37,363 bases of DNA from a bacterium (lineage in GTDB: Bacteria; Zhuqueibacterota; Zhuqueibacteria; Zhuqueibacterales; Geothermadaptataceae). Where the stretch lies: contig JAJRYV010000124.1 in the NCBI GenBank assembly GCA_024275575.1, positions 1-37,363 of the forward strand, written 5' to 3'. Below, piece by piece: positions 1 through 8,041 of this stretch. Below the pieces are notes generated by a model. It was given only the letters and a program-made list of their open reading frames with translations, made no database searches and was not told where the DNA came from. A program made the translations under genes and the position numbers. The stretch's first letter is position 1, and every line of letters begins with the position of its first letter.

Positions 1-1
1 A

Positions 2-175
2 GGTGACGGCGCCTATAGGGCGATGCTGTATATCCATCCGGAAGAATGCATCGGTTGCGGCGCCTGCGAGCCGGAATGTCCTGTCGATGGGATTTTCCCG
101 GAAGATGAGGTGCCGGATAAATGGGAAGATTATATTTCTTTCACCTATCAGGCATTTGGCGTTGAGCAGGGGTAA
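2..175 (+). CDS. fdxA: 7Fe ferredoxin, C-terminal part (5' end outside window)
   Basis: The frame is open from the first bases of the window to a TAA at 173-175, so only the last 57 residues are present. They carry the cluster motif [12 protein letters not shown] followed by [14 protein letters not shown]. The stretch [17 protein letters not shown] matches what I know of FdxA-type 7Fe ferredoxins (one [3Fe-4S] and one [4Fe-4S]), small soluble electron carriers. The N-terminal half with the other cluster ligands lies upstream and cannot be checked. The gene converges on sbcC with a hairpin between them. The family call is strong; the electron partner is unknown. Confidence 0.85.
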   Translation, partial: GDGAYRAMLYIHPEECIGCGACEPECPVDGIFPEDEVPDKWEDYISFTYQAFGVEQG

Positions 176-205
176 TTCCGCCTGATTACATAAAGAATTG
201 CGACT

Positions 206-230
206 CTGACAGGGATTGGAATCCTGTCAG
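206..230. terminator. Hairpin between convergent fdxA and sbcC
   Basis: A perfect 8-bp stem (CTGACAGG / CCTGTCAG) encloses a 9-nt loop, 30 bases after the ferredoxin stop and 10 bases after the sbcC stop on the other strand. The T-tract is weak (ggtttgtcg). A shared bidirectional terminator is the likely role. Confidence 0.5.
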
Positions 231-239
231 GGTTTGTCG

Positions 240-3200
240 TCAGGATAAAGTCGCAAACCCACCATCGATAATTTCCAAAGTGCTCACACCGCCGCTCTGT
301 TTTTTGAGCTGAATTTGTGTCGTCAGCCGTTCTTTTAGCGCTTGAACGTGTGAAATTACCCCGATAAATTTTCCACTCTGCTGCAAATTTTCCAGCGTCG
401 AGATGGCAGTTTCCAGCATGTCGGCATCCAGCGTGCCGAAACCTTCATCGATGAATAACGAATCGATACGGTTGCGCCGACTGGCCAGGTCCGAGAGTCC
501 CAGTGCCAGCGCCAGGCTGACGAGAAAACTTTCCCCGCCGGATAAACTGCGCATATCCCGCACCGTATCCGCTTGATAGCGGTCGATAATTTGCAATTCG
601 AGATCACTTTCCGCTTTTTTTAAAATAGCGTAGCGGTCGTGCAGTTTTTTAAGATGAATGTTCGCTAATTGCACCAGCCTGGCCAATGTCAGCCCCTGGG
701 CAAAGCGGCTGAACTTCGTGCCGTCTGCCGAGCCGATGAGCTCTGCCAGACGCCGCCATTTCTGCCATACCTGTCGCTGCGCTTCGATCTTCTCCGCCAG
801 CCGGGCAAATTCGGTTTTCAATTCTTCATCCTGCTGCAGGCGCTGTCTGATTTCGCCTTTTTCCTGCTCGCAGGCGCTGCGCTGCTGATCGAGCTCAAAC
901 CGTTGTTGCTGCAATTCTTCGGCATCCGCATGCGTGAGTTTTTTCCGTTCTTCCTTTTCGAGAACAGCCTGCGTTTTTTCCTGTGTGCCCGCCAACCGTG
1001 TCTGCTCATCTTCGAGCTGTTTTTGGAGCCGTGTAATGCGTTCGACCTCTTCCTCGTTCAGGCAGGCCGTGCGGTAATCCTCTTTTGTTTCGCAACCAAA
1101 CGCTGCAATTTTTTTAACAAAATCAACCTCAAGTTTTTGCTGCCGGTTTCTCATTTCAGCAAGATTTTTCTCCAGTGACTCGAGATTGGCGTTGTGTTTT
1201 TCCGAGCGCACGTTTGCAGCCGCATGCTTTTCCCGCTCCTTTTCCAATTCTTTTGTCGCTACTTCAACAGCCTGCCGGTTGTTCTCCGCAGTTTGAACGG
1301 GATCTTTTTCAGCAAAAACAGTGAAGCGCTCCTGTCGCACTGCGTCGAGCGTTTTTTGCTCCTTTTTAAGCGTTTCCTGCAGCGTTGCCCAAACCGTATT
1401 TTTATCTTTTAACAGTTTTTTCGCTGCTTGAAGTTGTGATCGGAGTGTTATTTCCCGGTTTTTTAACTCGGTAGTCGCATGGGATTTTTGCGTGTACTCT
1501 TGCAGTTTTGCCTGTAGCCGTTGCTCAAACACAGGTCGTTGGGCCGCAGCAGGCGTTTGTTCGCCATATTTTTTCAGTAATTCATCGAGCTTTTCATGTC
1601 TTTCCCTGCACTGCCGCAAAGTGGTTTCGCGGTTTTTGAACCGTTTTTCTTTTTCCAGTTCCGCAGCCGTGAGTTGTGTTTTCAGAGATCCCACCGCAGT
1701 TGAGAGAGCGATCTTTTCTTGTTTTAGTGTTTGCTCAACGGCCATCAATTCCTGCAGCGTGGCATCGAGCTCGCGCAGACGGGAGGCTTCCCGGTTCGCT
1801 GCGATTTGCTTTTCCTGCAACTGTTTCAAGGTTGTTTTTATCTTGTGCAGATCAGCAATTTTAAATTCATCATCCAACTGATGATTCAGCTCGGCATATT
1901 TACTTTCCAGCCTTTCCTGTTCCTGGTGGATTTTTGCACTGTTTTGCCGTTCATTTTCCAGGCTGGTTTCCAGACCTTTCAGTTCTACCTGCAACTGATT
2001 TTCCGCATCTGCCAATTTCTCACAGGCATTTATTTGTGCCTGCCATTTTTCTTCATCTGCATCCGGAGAGTAAGGCGGGATTGCTTCAGCAAAAGGATGT
2101 TCCAGTGCGCCGCAAAGCGGACAGGCCTGTCCGGCTTGCAAATGCTGCCGCTCCTCCTCATATTTTGCCAGCTGCCGGTTTTGTTCAACGATTTGCTGCA
2201 ACAAATCGCGCTCTTTTTCAGCCTGTTTTTTTTGGTCGCCGCTCTGTGATATGCGTTTTTTCACCGCTTCGATTTCATTGCTCAAGCGAACGTTCGCTTG
2301 AGCGCATGTGTGCTCTTTTTTTTGTAAATCAGCGAAAGAATGGGCGAATTCCTGCAAAATGATCAGCGTCGTTTCACGGGTATCGAGGGTTCGTTTATCT
2401 TCTTCAAATTGCTCCCGTGAACGGTTTTGCAGAACCTCCTCAATCACCTGCGAGAGATTGTTGATTTTTTCCTGTGTCATCTGCAACTGCTGGGCGCTGT
2501 TTTGCAGCGCCGCTGATTTGGTTTTTTGCTCATTTTGCAACTTTTCAAATTGCCCGGTATAATCCCTGAATTCTTTGTCGGCTGAGGAATACGCCTCCCG
2601 CAAGGTGGCAATTTGTTCGAGCAGATCCTTGATTAGCGGCAATTCCTTTTCGAGATGGAGCAGGGCAGGGTACTTTTGCAGCCAGGTTTCATTTTCCTGC
2701 AAAGCGCCGCTATTTTCCGCAAGCTGTCGCTGCAAAGCGGTGATTTGTGCCTGCTCGTCGTGCAATTCCTTTTGTGCGGTGTGCAGATTTTCATCTTTTT
2801 CTGCAATTATTTTTTGCCGGTGCCAGATTTCCTGATCAAGTCTTTTGGCCGCTTCGATATGCGGTTCGTCAGCTTTGCGTAACGCTTCCGCCTGCAGCAG
2901 CTTTGTCTGTTTTTGCTGTAAATTATTCTTTAAATCTGCGCATTCTTTGGCGATTTTGCCGGTCTCTTCCCTCGTTTTTTTCAGCACATTTTCAGTATTG
3001 ATAATTTCTGCAAGTTTTTCTTCGAGACGTAAAAAATCACTGCGCAGGGGCAGCAAATCATTGTGCCGCTGCAGCCGTGCTGCTTCGCGCCGAAAATCTT
3101 CCTGTTTTTCCCGGTTCGCGCCGATTTCAGCATCGATTGCTGTGAGCTCCCGTCGTAACTCTTGCAAAGTTTTCAGCCATGTCTGCTGTGCGAAAATCGT

Positions 3201-3914
3201 TTCGAGGTTTTTATTGAGGTCATCAATTTTTGCTTGCAGTTTTTTTTGATTCCGCTGCAGGTCTTCTCTCGTCTCTGCGCTCAATAGCCGTTCGGTGTCG
3301 ATTTTGCCTTCGGCATCCTCCAGTTTCCTGCGTTCATTTTTTTCCCGTTCGAATGCTTCTTTTGATATTTCCGAATAGATTTCCAGCCCGGTGATTTTCT
3401 CTAACAGCTCGCCGCGTTCTTTTTCTTTTGCTTGCAGAAATGCGGCAAAATCGCCCTGGGCCAGCATCACCGATCGCATAAAACGGTGTTTGTCGAGCCC
3501 GGTGATTTCTTCAATTTTTTGCGGTACCTCGCTTGGTTTTAAATCCAGATGACGATTTGCTGTGACCTCAACCAGTTCCATCCGTACCGGTTGTAATTTG
3601 CCCTCCGGTTTTTTGCGGGCGCGATAGATCGACCATTTTGAACGGTAGATGATGCCGCGAACCTCGAATTCGACTTCGGAAAAACTTTCGCCGGTGTGGC
3701 GGGTCATCAGTTCTTCCGGCCGGTTATTGCCATAGCGCGGCACTTCACCGTAGAGCGCCACGGTGATCGCATCGAGAATGGAGCTCTTTCCCGAACCCGT
3801 CGGCCCGGTGATAGCGAAAAGCCCGCTTTCTGCAAGCGGTGGTTTGCTGAAATCGATATCCCAGTGGCCACGCAGCGAGTTGATGTTGAGAAAACTGACG
3901 CGGCGAATTCTCAT
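240..3914 (-). CDS. sbcC: Exonuclease subunit SbcC (SMC/Rad50-like ATPase)
   Basis: This is the ATPase and coiled-coil subunit of the SbcCD nuclease, which opens DNA hairpins and processes double-strand ends. The 1224 residues show the Rad50 layout. A Walker A motif GPTGSGKSS lies at 37-45. Two very long Glu/Gln/Lys-rich coiled coils flank a zinc-hook CPLC (C598, C601). The ABC signature LSGGE is at 1124-1128, and a Walker B with D1156-E1157 is in FIDEGFGTLD. Length is slightly above the usual ~1050. The start ATG overlaps the sbcD stop by 4 bases (ATGA), so the two are translationally coupled. A 24-bp perfect DNA palindrome lies inside the coding sequence (2280-2303). Function is known from the family; identity is very secure. 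Confidence 0.95.
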   Translation of the reverse strand: MRIRRVSFLNINSLRGHWDIDFSKPPLAESGLFAITGPTGSGKSSILDAITVALYGEVPRYGNNRPEELMTRHTGESFSEVEFEVRGIIYRSKWSIYRARKKPEGKLQPVRMELVEVTANRHLDLKPSEVPQKIEEITGLDKHRFMRSVMLAQGDFAAFLQAKEKERGELLEKITGLEIYSEISKEAFEREKNERRKLEDAEGKIDTERLLSAETREDLQRNQKKLQAKIDDLNKNLETIFAQQTWLKTLQELRRELTAIDAEIGANREKQEDFRREAARLQRHNDLLPLRSDFLRLEEKLAEIINTENVLKKTREETGKIAKECADLKNNLQQKQTKLLQAEALRKADEPHIEAAKRLDQEIWHRQKIIAEKDENLHTAQKELHDEQAQITALQRQLAENSGALQENETWLQKYPALLHLEKELPLIKDLLEQIATLREAYSSADKEFRDYTGQFEKLQNEQKTKSAALQNSAQQLQMTQEKINNLSQVIEEVLQNRSREQFEEDKRTLDTRETTLIILQEFAHSFADLQKKEHTCAQANVRLSNEIEAVKKRISQSGDQKKQAEKERDLLQQIVEQNRQLAKYEEERQHLQAGQACPLCGALEHPFAEAIPPYSPDADEEKWQAQINACEKLADAENQLQVELKGLETSLENERQNSAKIHQEQERLESKYAELNHQLDDEFKIADLHKIKTTLKQLQEKQIAANREASRLRELDATLQELMAVEQTLKQEKIALSTAVGSLKTQLTAAELEKEKRFKNRETTLRQCRERHEKLDELLKKYGEQTPAAAQRPVFEQRLQAKLQEYTQKSHATTELKNREITLRSQLQAAKKLLKDKNTVWATLQETLKKEQKTLDAVRQERFTVFAEKDPVQTAENNRQAVEVATKELEKEREKHAAANVRSEKHNANLESLEKNLAEMRNRQQKLEVDFVKKIAAFGCETKEDYRTACLNEEEVERITRLQKQLEDEQTRLAGTQEKTQAVLEKEERKKLTHADAEELQQQRFELDQQRSACEQEKGEIRQRLQQDEELKTEFARLAEKIEAQRQVWQKWRRLAELIGSADGTKFSRFAQGLTLARLVQLANIHLKKLHDRYAILKKAESDLELQIIDRYQADTVRDMRSLSGGESFLVSLALALGLSDLASRRNRIDSLFIDEGFGTLDADMLETAISTLENLQQSGKFIGVISHVQALKERLTTQIQLKKQSGGVSTLEIIDGGFATLS
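2280..2303. repeat. 24-bp perfect palindrome inside sbcC
   Basis: Twelve bases (GCTCAAGCGAAC) are followed immediately by their exact reverse complement with no spacer. In the protein the site codes for residues around QANVRLS in the first half of the coiled coil. No regulatory role is evident; it could be chance, a recent duplication or a protein-binding site. Confidence 0.6.
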
Positions 3915-5131
3915 CGTGTTTTTTCCTCCTGCAAGGCAGTTAAAAGTTCTTCAAAAAGCATCTGCAATTCCTGTTGTTCTTCCGCTTCGACATTTCGGCT
4001 TTCACAGCGCCGCGCAAATACATCCCCCACCTGCAATTCATCCAAATCTGCCAGTTCTTCCTGCTCGGCAAGGGAGAAAGAATTAGCCGCATATTGTGCG
4101 CTTACTTTCAGAATTTCGAGTTTTTTATCACCGAGAAAACTGCGAATTTGTACGTCAGCGTCGGGAGTGAATTTAGCTAATTGTAATTGCACCTCGGCCC
4201 AGCTTGTCAGCTGATCATTTTTTTCGCTGAAAAGCTCGATCGCGATTTGCACCTCAGCGATGTCGCCTTTAAAACGTAGCAACCTGCGTGTCGTTGGCAC
4301 TTCGATCGTTTTGATCTGGTGCAATTTTTCCGCTTTGAATTCAACCAGTACAATTTGTTTGGCATCCTCGATTTCGCTAAAACTGAGGGGGATTGGCGAG
4401 CCGCTGTAGCGGATTTTCTCCAGACCGCCGACCCGCTGCGGCCGGTGCAGGTGCCCCAGCGCAACGTAGTCGAAACATTCGGGAAAAGCACTGGCGCTGA
4501 CTTGTCCGAGATTGCCGATGTGAATATCTTTCTCCGAATCGGCGATGCGGCTGCCGGCGGCATAAAGATGCCCGGTGGCGATAACCGGCGCCGCTGCCGG
4601 ACGTGCTTGCTGCGCCAGCGCCGCGACAGCATCATAATGTGCCCGGATTCCCGCTTTGATGCGTTTTTCACGTTCTGCATGCAATTCACCGGCGATCGCC
4701 GCCCGGATATCGCGGTCGCGCAAAAACGGCACGGCGCAAACTATCGCAAGCGGCATCCCGCTTTTGTCTTGCACAGTGATGATTTCATCATGCAAGTTTT
4801 CTGCTGCGCCGCCGAGCACGGTGATATTGAAACTTTGCAGCAAAGTCCGTGGTGCGTTGAGCGTGGAAACGGAATCGTGATTTCCTCCGATGATGATCGT
4901 GTGACGGCATCGACTGCGTGTGAGGTCTTTGAGAAAATTATAATACTGACGCAGCGCCGAGTTGGGCGGGTTGGCATTATCGAAAATATCACCGGCAACG
5001 ATGAGCAGATCGACTTTTTCAGTGTGGATGATTTGCAGCAGGAATTCGAGAAACAGGCGGTGTTCTTCTTCTCTGTCTTTATCGCAGAGATGCTGGCCGA
5101 GATGCCAATCAGCGGTATGCAAGAGGCGCAT
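3911..5131 (-). CDS. sbcD: Exonuclease subunit SbcD (Mre11-like nuclease)
   Basis: This is the metallophosphoesterase subunit of SbcCD, the manganese-dependent nuclease partner of SbcC. The 406 residues begin MRLLHTADWHLGQ, with metal-ligand motifs D8/H10 in DWHLG, D48 in GDIFD, N84-H85-D86 in GNHD, and a later GHLH. Length matches the family (~400). The ATG is preceded by AAAGGGGA about seven bases upstream. The gene is first of a two-gene unit whose stop overlaps the sbcC start. A strong hairpin upstream separates it from the fkpA-like gene, so it probably has its own promoter. No oddity was seen. Confidence 0.95.
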   Translation of the reverse strand: MRLLHTADWHLGQHLCDKDREEEHRLFLEFLLQIIHTEKVDLLIVAGDIFDNANPPNSALRQYYNFLKDLTRSRCRHTIIIGGNHDSVSTLNAPRTLLQSFNITVLGGAAENLHDEIITVQDKSGMPLAIVCAVPFLRDRDIRAAIAGELHAEREKRIKAGIRAHYDAVAALAQQARPAAAPVIATGHLYAAGSRIADSEKDIHIGNLGQVSASAFPECFDYVALGHLHRPQRVGGLEKIRYSGSPIPLSFSEIEDAKQIVLVEFKAEKLHQIKTIEVPTTRRLLRFKGDIAEVQIAIELFSEKNDQLTSWAEVQLQLAKFTPDADVQIRSFLGDKKLEILKVSAQYAANSFSLAEQEELADLDELQVGDVFARRCESRNVEAEEQQELQMLFEELLTALQEEKTR

Positions 5132-5171
5132 GGAAATATTCCCCTTTGGTTTGTTGAACCGGAATACTAAG

Positions 5172-5204
5172 AAACCTTCCAGGTTTTAAAAACCCGGAAG
5201 GTTT
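5172..5204 (-). terminator. Terminator-like hairpin after fkpA-like gene
   Basis: A long imperfect stem pairs AAACCTTCC-GGTTTT with AAAACCCGGAAGGTTT around a 1-3 nt loop. It sits about 20 bases past the isomerase stop and upstream of sbcD, both on the minus strand. It is not followed by a T-run on that strand, so the role is inferred from position and stem strength. Confidence 0.5.
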
Positions 5205-5225
5205 AAAGCGTGAAGGTTTGGCGAC

Positions 5226-5957
5226 TTATTTGACTTCCAGCAATTCCACTTCAAAAATCAGGGCGCAGTTGGGACCAATATCATTACCGGCACCGCGCGC
5301 CCCATAGGCGAGTTCGGCAGGAATAAACAACTTATATTTGCTGCCGGTGTTCATCAATTGCAGCGCTTCGGTCCAGCCGGCGATGACACCGGTGACCGGG
5401 AATTCGATCGGGTTGCCGCGTTTGTACGAGCTGTCAAATTCCTGGCCATTGAGCAGGGTGCCGCGGTAATGCACTTTCACTTTGTTGGCACGTGTGGGTT
5501 TCGGACCGTCGCCTTCTTCAAGAACCATGTATTGCAGCCCGCTTTCGGTGGTGATTACACCTTCTTTTTTCTTGTTTTCTTCCAAAAAATCGCGGCCTTC
5601 TTTCAGGTTTGTGGCGGCGACAGAGTCTTTACCTGCCGCCTGCTCCGCCTGCTTTTTCTGATAGGCTTCATTGGCTTTTGTGCGGAATTCCCGCAAAACT
5701 TCAGCGGTTTCGTTTTTGTCCAGCAGCACCTGGCGGTCGGCATAAACGGTATCCAGAATGCCCTGAATGAGCACGTCGATATCGACATCTAACGGCATGC
5801 GGTTTTTAAATTGTTCGCCGACGTCGAGGCCGAGAGCGTAGCTGTATTTCTGCTCAAAAGTATCCAGCCTGGAAACTTTTTTGCTGCCGTCAGACTGGCA
5901 GGATTGCAGCGCGAATCCCATGAAAAGCAGGAAAAATGAGGCGATCAGGAATTTCAT
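5226..5957 (-). CDS. fkpA: FKBP-type peptidyl-prolyl isomerase, lipoprotein
   Basis: This is a predicted periplasmic or outer-membrane-anchored prolyl isomerase and chaperone of the FkpA/Mip type. Residues 1-20 form a lipoprotein signal ending in the lipobox LQSC (C20). An alpha-helical FKBP_N dimerisation region rich in Gln, Lys and Glu follows (~35-125). The C-terminal FKBP domain (~135-243) contains the typical stretches KVHYRGTLLNGQEFDSSY, VIAGWTEAL and IPAELAYGARGAG. The 243-residue length is normal for the family. A GGAGAA ribosome site precedes the ATG. It is a single gene with a hairpin on its downstream side. The symbol is by resemblance to E. coli FkpA, not proven orthology. Confidence 0.9.
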   Translation of the reverse strand: MKFLIASFFLLFMGFALQSCQSDGSKKVSRLDTFEQKYSYALGLDVGEQFKNRMPLDVDIDVLIQGILDTVYADRQVLLDKNETAEVLREFRTKANEAYQKKQAEQAAGKDSVAATNLKEGRDFLEENKKKEGVITTESGLQYMVLEEGDGPKPTRANKVKVHYRGTLLNGQEFDSSYKRGNPIEFPVTGVIAGWTEALQLMNTGSKYKLFIPAELAYGARGAGNDIGPNCALIFEVELLEVK

Positions 5958-6004
5958 TTATTGTTCTCCGTTTGATAAATTAAAATTATTTACCGCAATC
6001 CTAC

Positions 6005-6021
6005 CGGGGGCCTAATCCCCG
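6005..6021 (-). terminator. Small G+C-rich hairpin downstream of the PLP lyase gene
   Basis: A 6-bp stem (CGGGGG / TCCCCG, one G-T pair) with a 5-nt loop lies about 105 bases beyond the PLP enzyme stop and 50 bases upstream of the fkpA-like ATG. There is no T-run directly after it, so the call is tentative. It could equally be a leader structure of the isomerase mRNA. Confidence 0.25.
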
Positions 6022-6124
6022 ACAAATCATTACGTTTAATTTTGCCGTTAAAATTTTGAAAAATGAAGATACATTGTAAATATTAGAATTGCAAGTGATG
6101 AACTCATGAAAGAGCAATTCGCAC

Positions 6125-7318
6125 CTATACTTTTCCCAGCGCCTGGGATAAATCTTCCAGCAGATCGCGATAGTGTTCGATACCGACGGATATGCGAATC
6201 AAACCCTCGGGAATGCCGACGGCAGCCAGTTCTTCGCTACTGTAGGTGGAATGGGTCATCGACGAGGGCATTTGAATCAAGGTATCCACATCGCCGAGGC
6301 TGACGGCGATGGTCATCAGTTCCACGGCGTTGATCAACCGTTCTCCGGCTTTGCGTCCACCTTTTACCTCGAAAGCGACGATGCCGCCATAGCCGCTCAT
6401 CTGTCGTTTTGCCAGCTCATACTGCGGATGCGTCGGCAGGCCGGGATACCAGACATTTTTAATTTTTGGATGAAAAGACAGATATTTCGCCACCCGCATG
6501 CCGTTAAACGAATGCTTCTCGATGCGCACCGGCAGGGTTTTCAGCCCACGCAGCAGCAGCCACGAATTAAACGGGCTGATGCAACCGCCGAGATCACGCA
6601 TGATTTCTCCACGCGCACGGTCGATAAAATCAGCGCTGCTAATGAGAATTCCGGCGATCGTATCACCGTGACCGCTGATATATTTCGTTGCACTGTGCAG
6701 AACAATATCAGCGCCAAGCTCCAACGGCCGTTGAAAATAGGGCGTGGCAAAAGTGTTGTCAACGAGCGTCAGGGCGCCGAACTCATGGGCGATCGCCGAA
6801 CAGGCCGCGATGTCATTTAACGACAAACTCGGATTGGCCGGTGATTCGAGGTAGACCAGTTTGGTGTTCGATTTCATCGCCTTTTTGACATTTCTCGCAT
6901 CGGTGGCATCGACCTCGATAACTTCGATATTCAACCGTGGCAGCAATTCCTTAAAAAGTTTGTGCGTGCCGCCATAAAGACAATTGGAAGCGACGATGGA
7001 TTCACCGGCGCTGACTGCCGTCAAAACGGCTGTTGATGCGGCCGCCATGCCGGAAGCGAGCGCCAGCGCTTTTTCGCCCTTTTCGAGAAAGGCCATCTCC
7101 CTTTCCAACGCTGCCGTCGTCGGGTTGCCGATGCGTGTGTAAACATATCCCTCACGCTCGCCGGCAAACAACTGCGCACCCTCCTGGGCTGAGTGCATCG
7201 CAAAAGTCGATGATTGATATATGGGCGTATTGAGCGCGCCGGTTTCTTTATCCGCCTCCCCCGAGCCGTGAACACAAAGCGTGGCAAAATGTTTTGATCG
7301 CAGTTCTTCCGCTGTCAT
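6125..7318 (-). CDS. PLP-dependent methionine gamma-lyase / trans-sulfuration enzyme
   Basis: This is a Cys/Met-metabolism PLP enzyme of fold type I. From the ATG at 7318, placed 6 bases after a clear GGAG, it has 397 residues. The PLP lysine is K212 in HSATKYISGHGD; D187 (VDNTFATPYFQRPLELGAD) and Y115 (CLYGGTHKL) are also present. The segments ESPANPSLSL and SMTHSTYSSEE and the end region RISVGIEHYRDLLEDL resemble Pseudomonas methionine gamma-lyase closely. The Cys that marks that enzyme (LYGC) is Gly here (G117). It could therefore be a methionine or cystathionine gamma-lyase, or an O-acetylhomoserine-type enzyme. The family is certain; the substrate is not. Confidence 0.85.
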   Translation of the reverse strand: MTAEELRSKHFATLCVHGSGEADKETGALNTPIYQSSTFAMHSAQEGAQLFAGEREGYVYTRIGNPTTAALEREMAFLEKGEKALALASGMAAASTAVLTAVSAGESIVASNCLYGGTHKLFKELLPRLNIEVIEVDATDARNVKKAMKSNTKLVYLESPANPSLSLNDIAACSAIAHEFGALTLVDNTFATPYFQRPLELGADIVLHSATKYISGHGDTIAGILISSADFIDRARGEIMRDLGGCISPFNSWLLLRGLKTLPVRIEKHSFNGMRVAKYLSFHPKIKNVWYPGLPTHPQYELAKRQMSGYGGIVAFEVKGGRKAGERLINAVELMTIAVSLGDVDTLIQMPSSMTHSTYSSEELAAVGIPEGLIRISVGIEHYRDLLEDLSQALGKV

Positions 7319-7343
7319 CGTATTCTCCAATTATTTGTCAATC

Positions 7344-7507
7344 TAACCTGCATTATTCATGAATTTATAATTTTTATATCTGCATTCATTTAATAAACAA
7401 TTTGTTAACGCCGGAGTGCAGCCCCTTTATGTGCTGCAATTCGCATTGCATAAAGGCAATGCACTCCGATGGCAAGCAATAAAGTTTATGAATAGAGCAG
7501 GCTAATA
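7344..7507. repeat. Putative palindromic element with degenerate inverted ends
   Basis: The outer arms (7344-7369, and 7483-7507 reversed) share CCTGC..TATTCAT..A and are roughly three-quarters identical by eye. The centre (7412-7468) is a near-perfect long hairpin: CGGAGTGCA pairs with TGCACTCCG, CCTTTATG with CATAAAGG, and TGCAAT/ATTGCA lies at the tip. It is upstream of the PLP enzyme gene. No flanking target duplication or second copy was found in the window. It may be an old miniature mobile element or a REP-like hairpin. Confidence 0.45.
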
Positions 7508-8041
7508 ACCAACCATTATTTCAGCCGTTGTTCCGGAATTGAAATGAGCCGATAAAATCCCGGTTTCTGCCCTGGAAAACCTGTATCTTTTCAACATGCA
7601 AAGTAAAGCCTTATTTACAATTATTCAAGCCTTGTGATCGTATGCGATCATTATTTTTTAATTGGATATTTCGCTCCATTACTCAACGAAATGGCCTGGG
7701 GGAAAATGGTATTTAGAAATTATTGATCAACCGTTTTGCCACTGATTGGCACGGATCGAACACGGAGGTTTTTAAAACCCGTGTTGAAGCAGGAATATCC
7801 GAGGCATAAACAACCTGTGCTAAATAATTCGTATCACGTTCAGCCTCACTCGCGCTCAATAGCAGCGAAGGCGTCTCGCCGAGCGTAACCGCTCCCTGAG
7901 TGTTCGGTAGCGCCGCTCCCGCTTGGCAGGCTCAGCGTCAGCATTGTGTGCAGAACAATTACCTTAATTTGATGGCTATCCCCGTATGGATGGCATATTT
8001 GCCGTTTACTGAGTTAATTCGATACCCGTAAAACTGAAGGG
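7508..8041. other. Non-coding gap with several small hairpins
   Basis: No credible gene was found in this stretch between pilT and the PLP enzyme gene. It holds a GATCG/CGATC hairpin (7636-7649) followed by a T-run, which looks like a plus-strand terminator with no gene in front of it. A stem AACACGG..CCGTGTT lies at 7759-7785. A run of three tiny hairpins follows: GGCG/CGCC at 7870-7880, GAGCG/CGCTC at 7881-7894 and AGCG/CGCT at 7909-7917. The composition suggests repeat debris rather than a lost gene. Confidence 0.4.
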
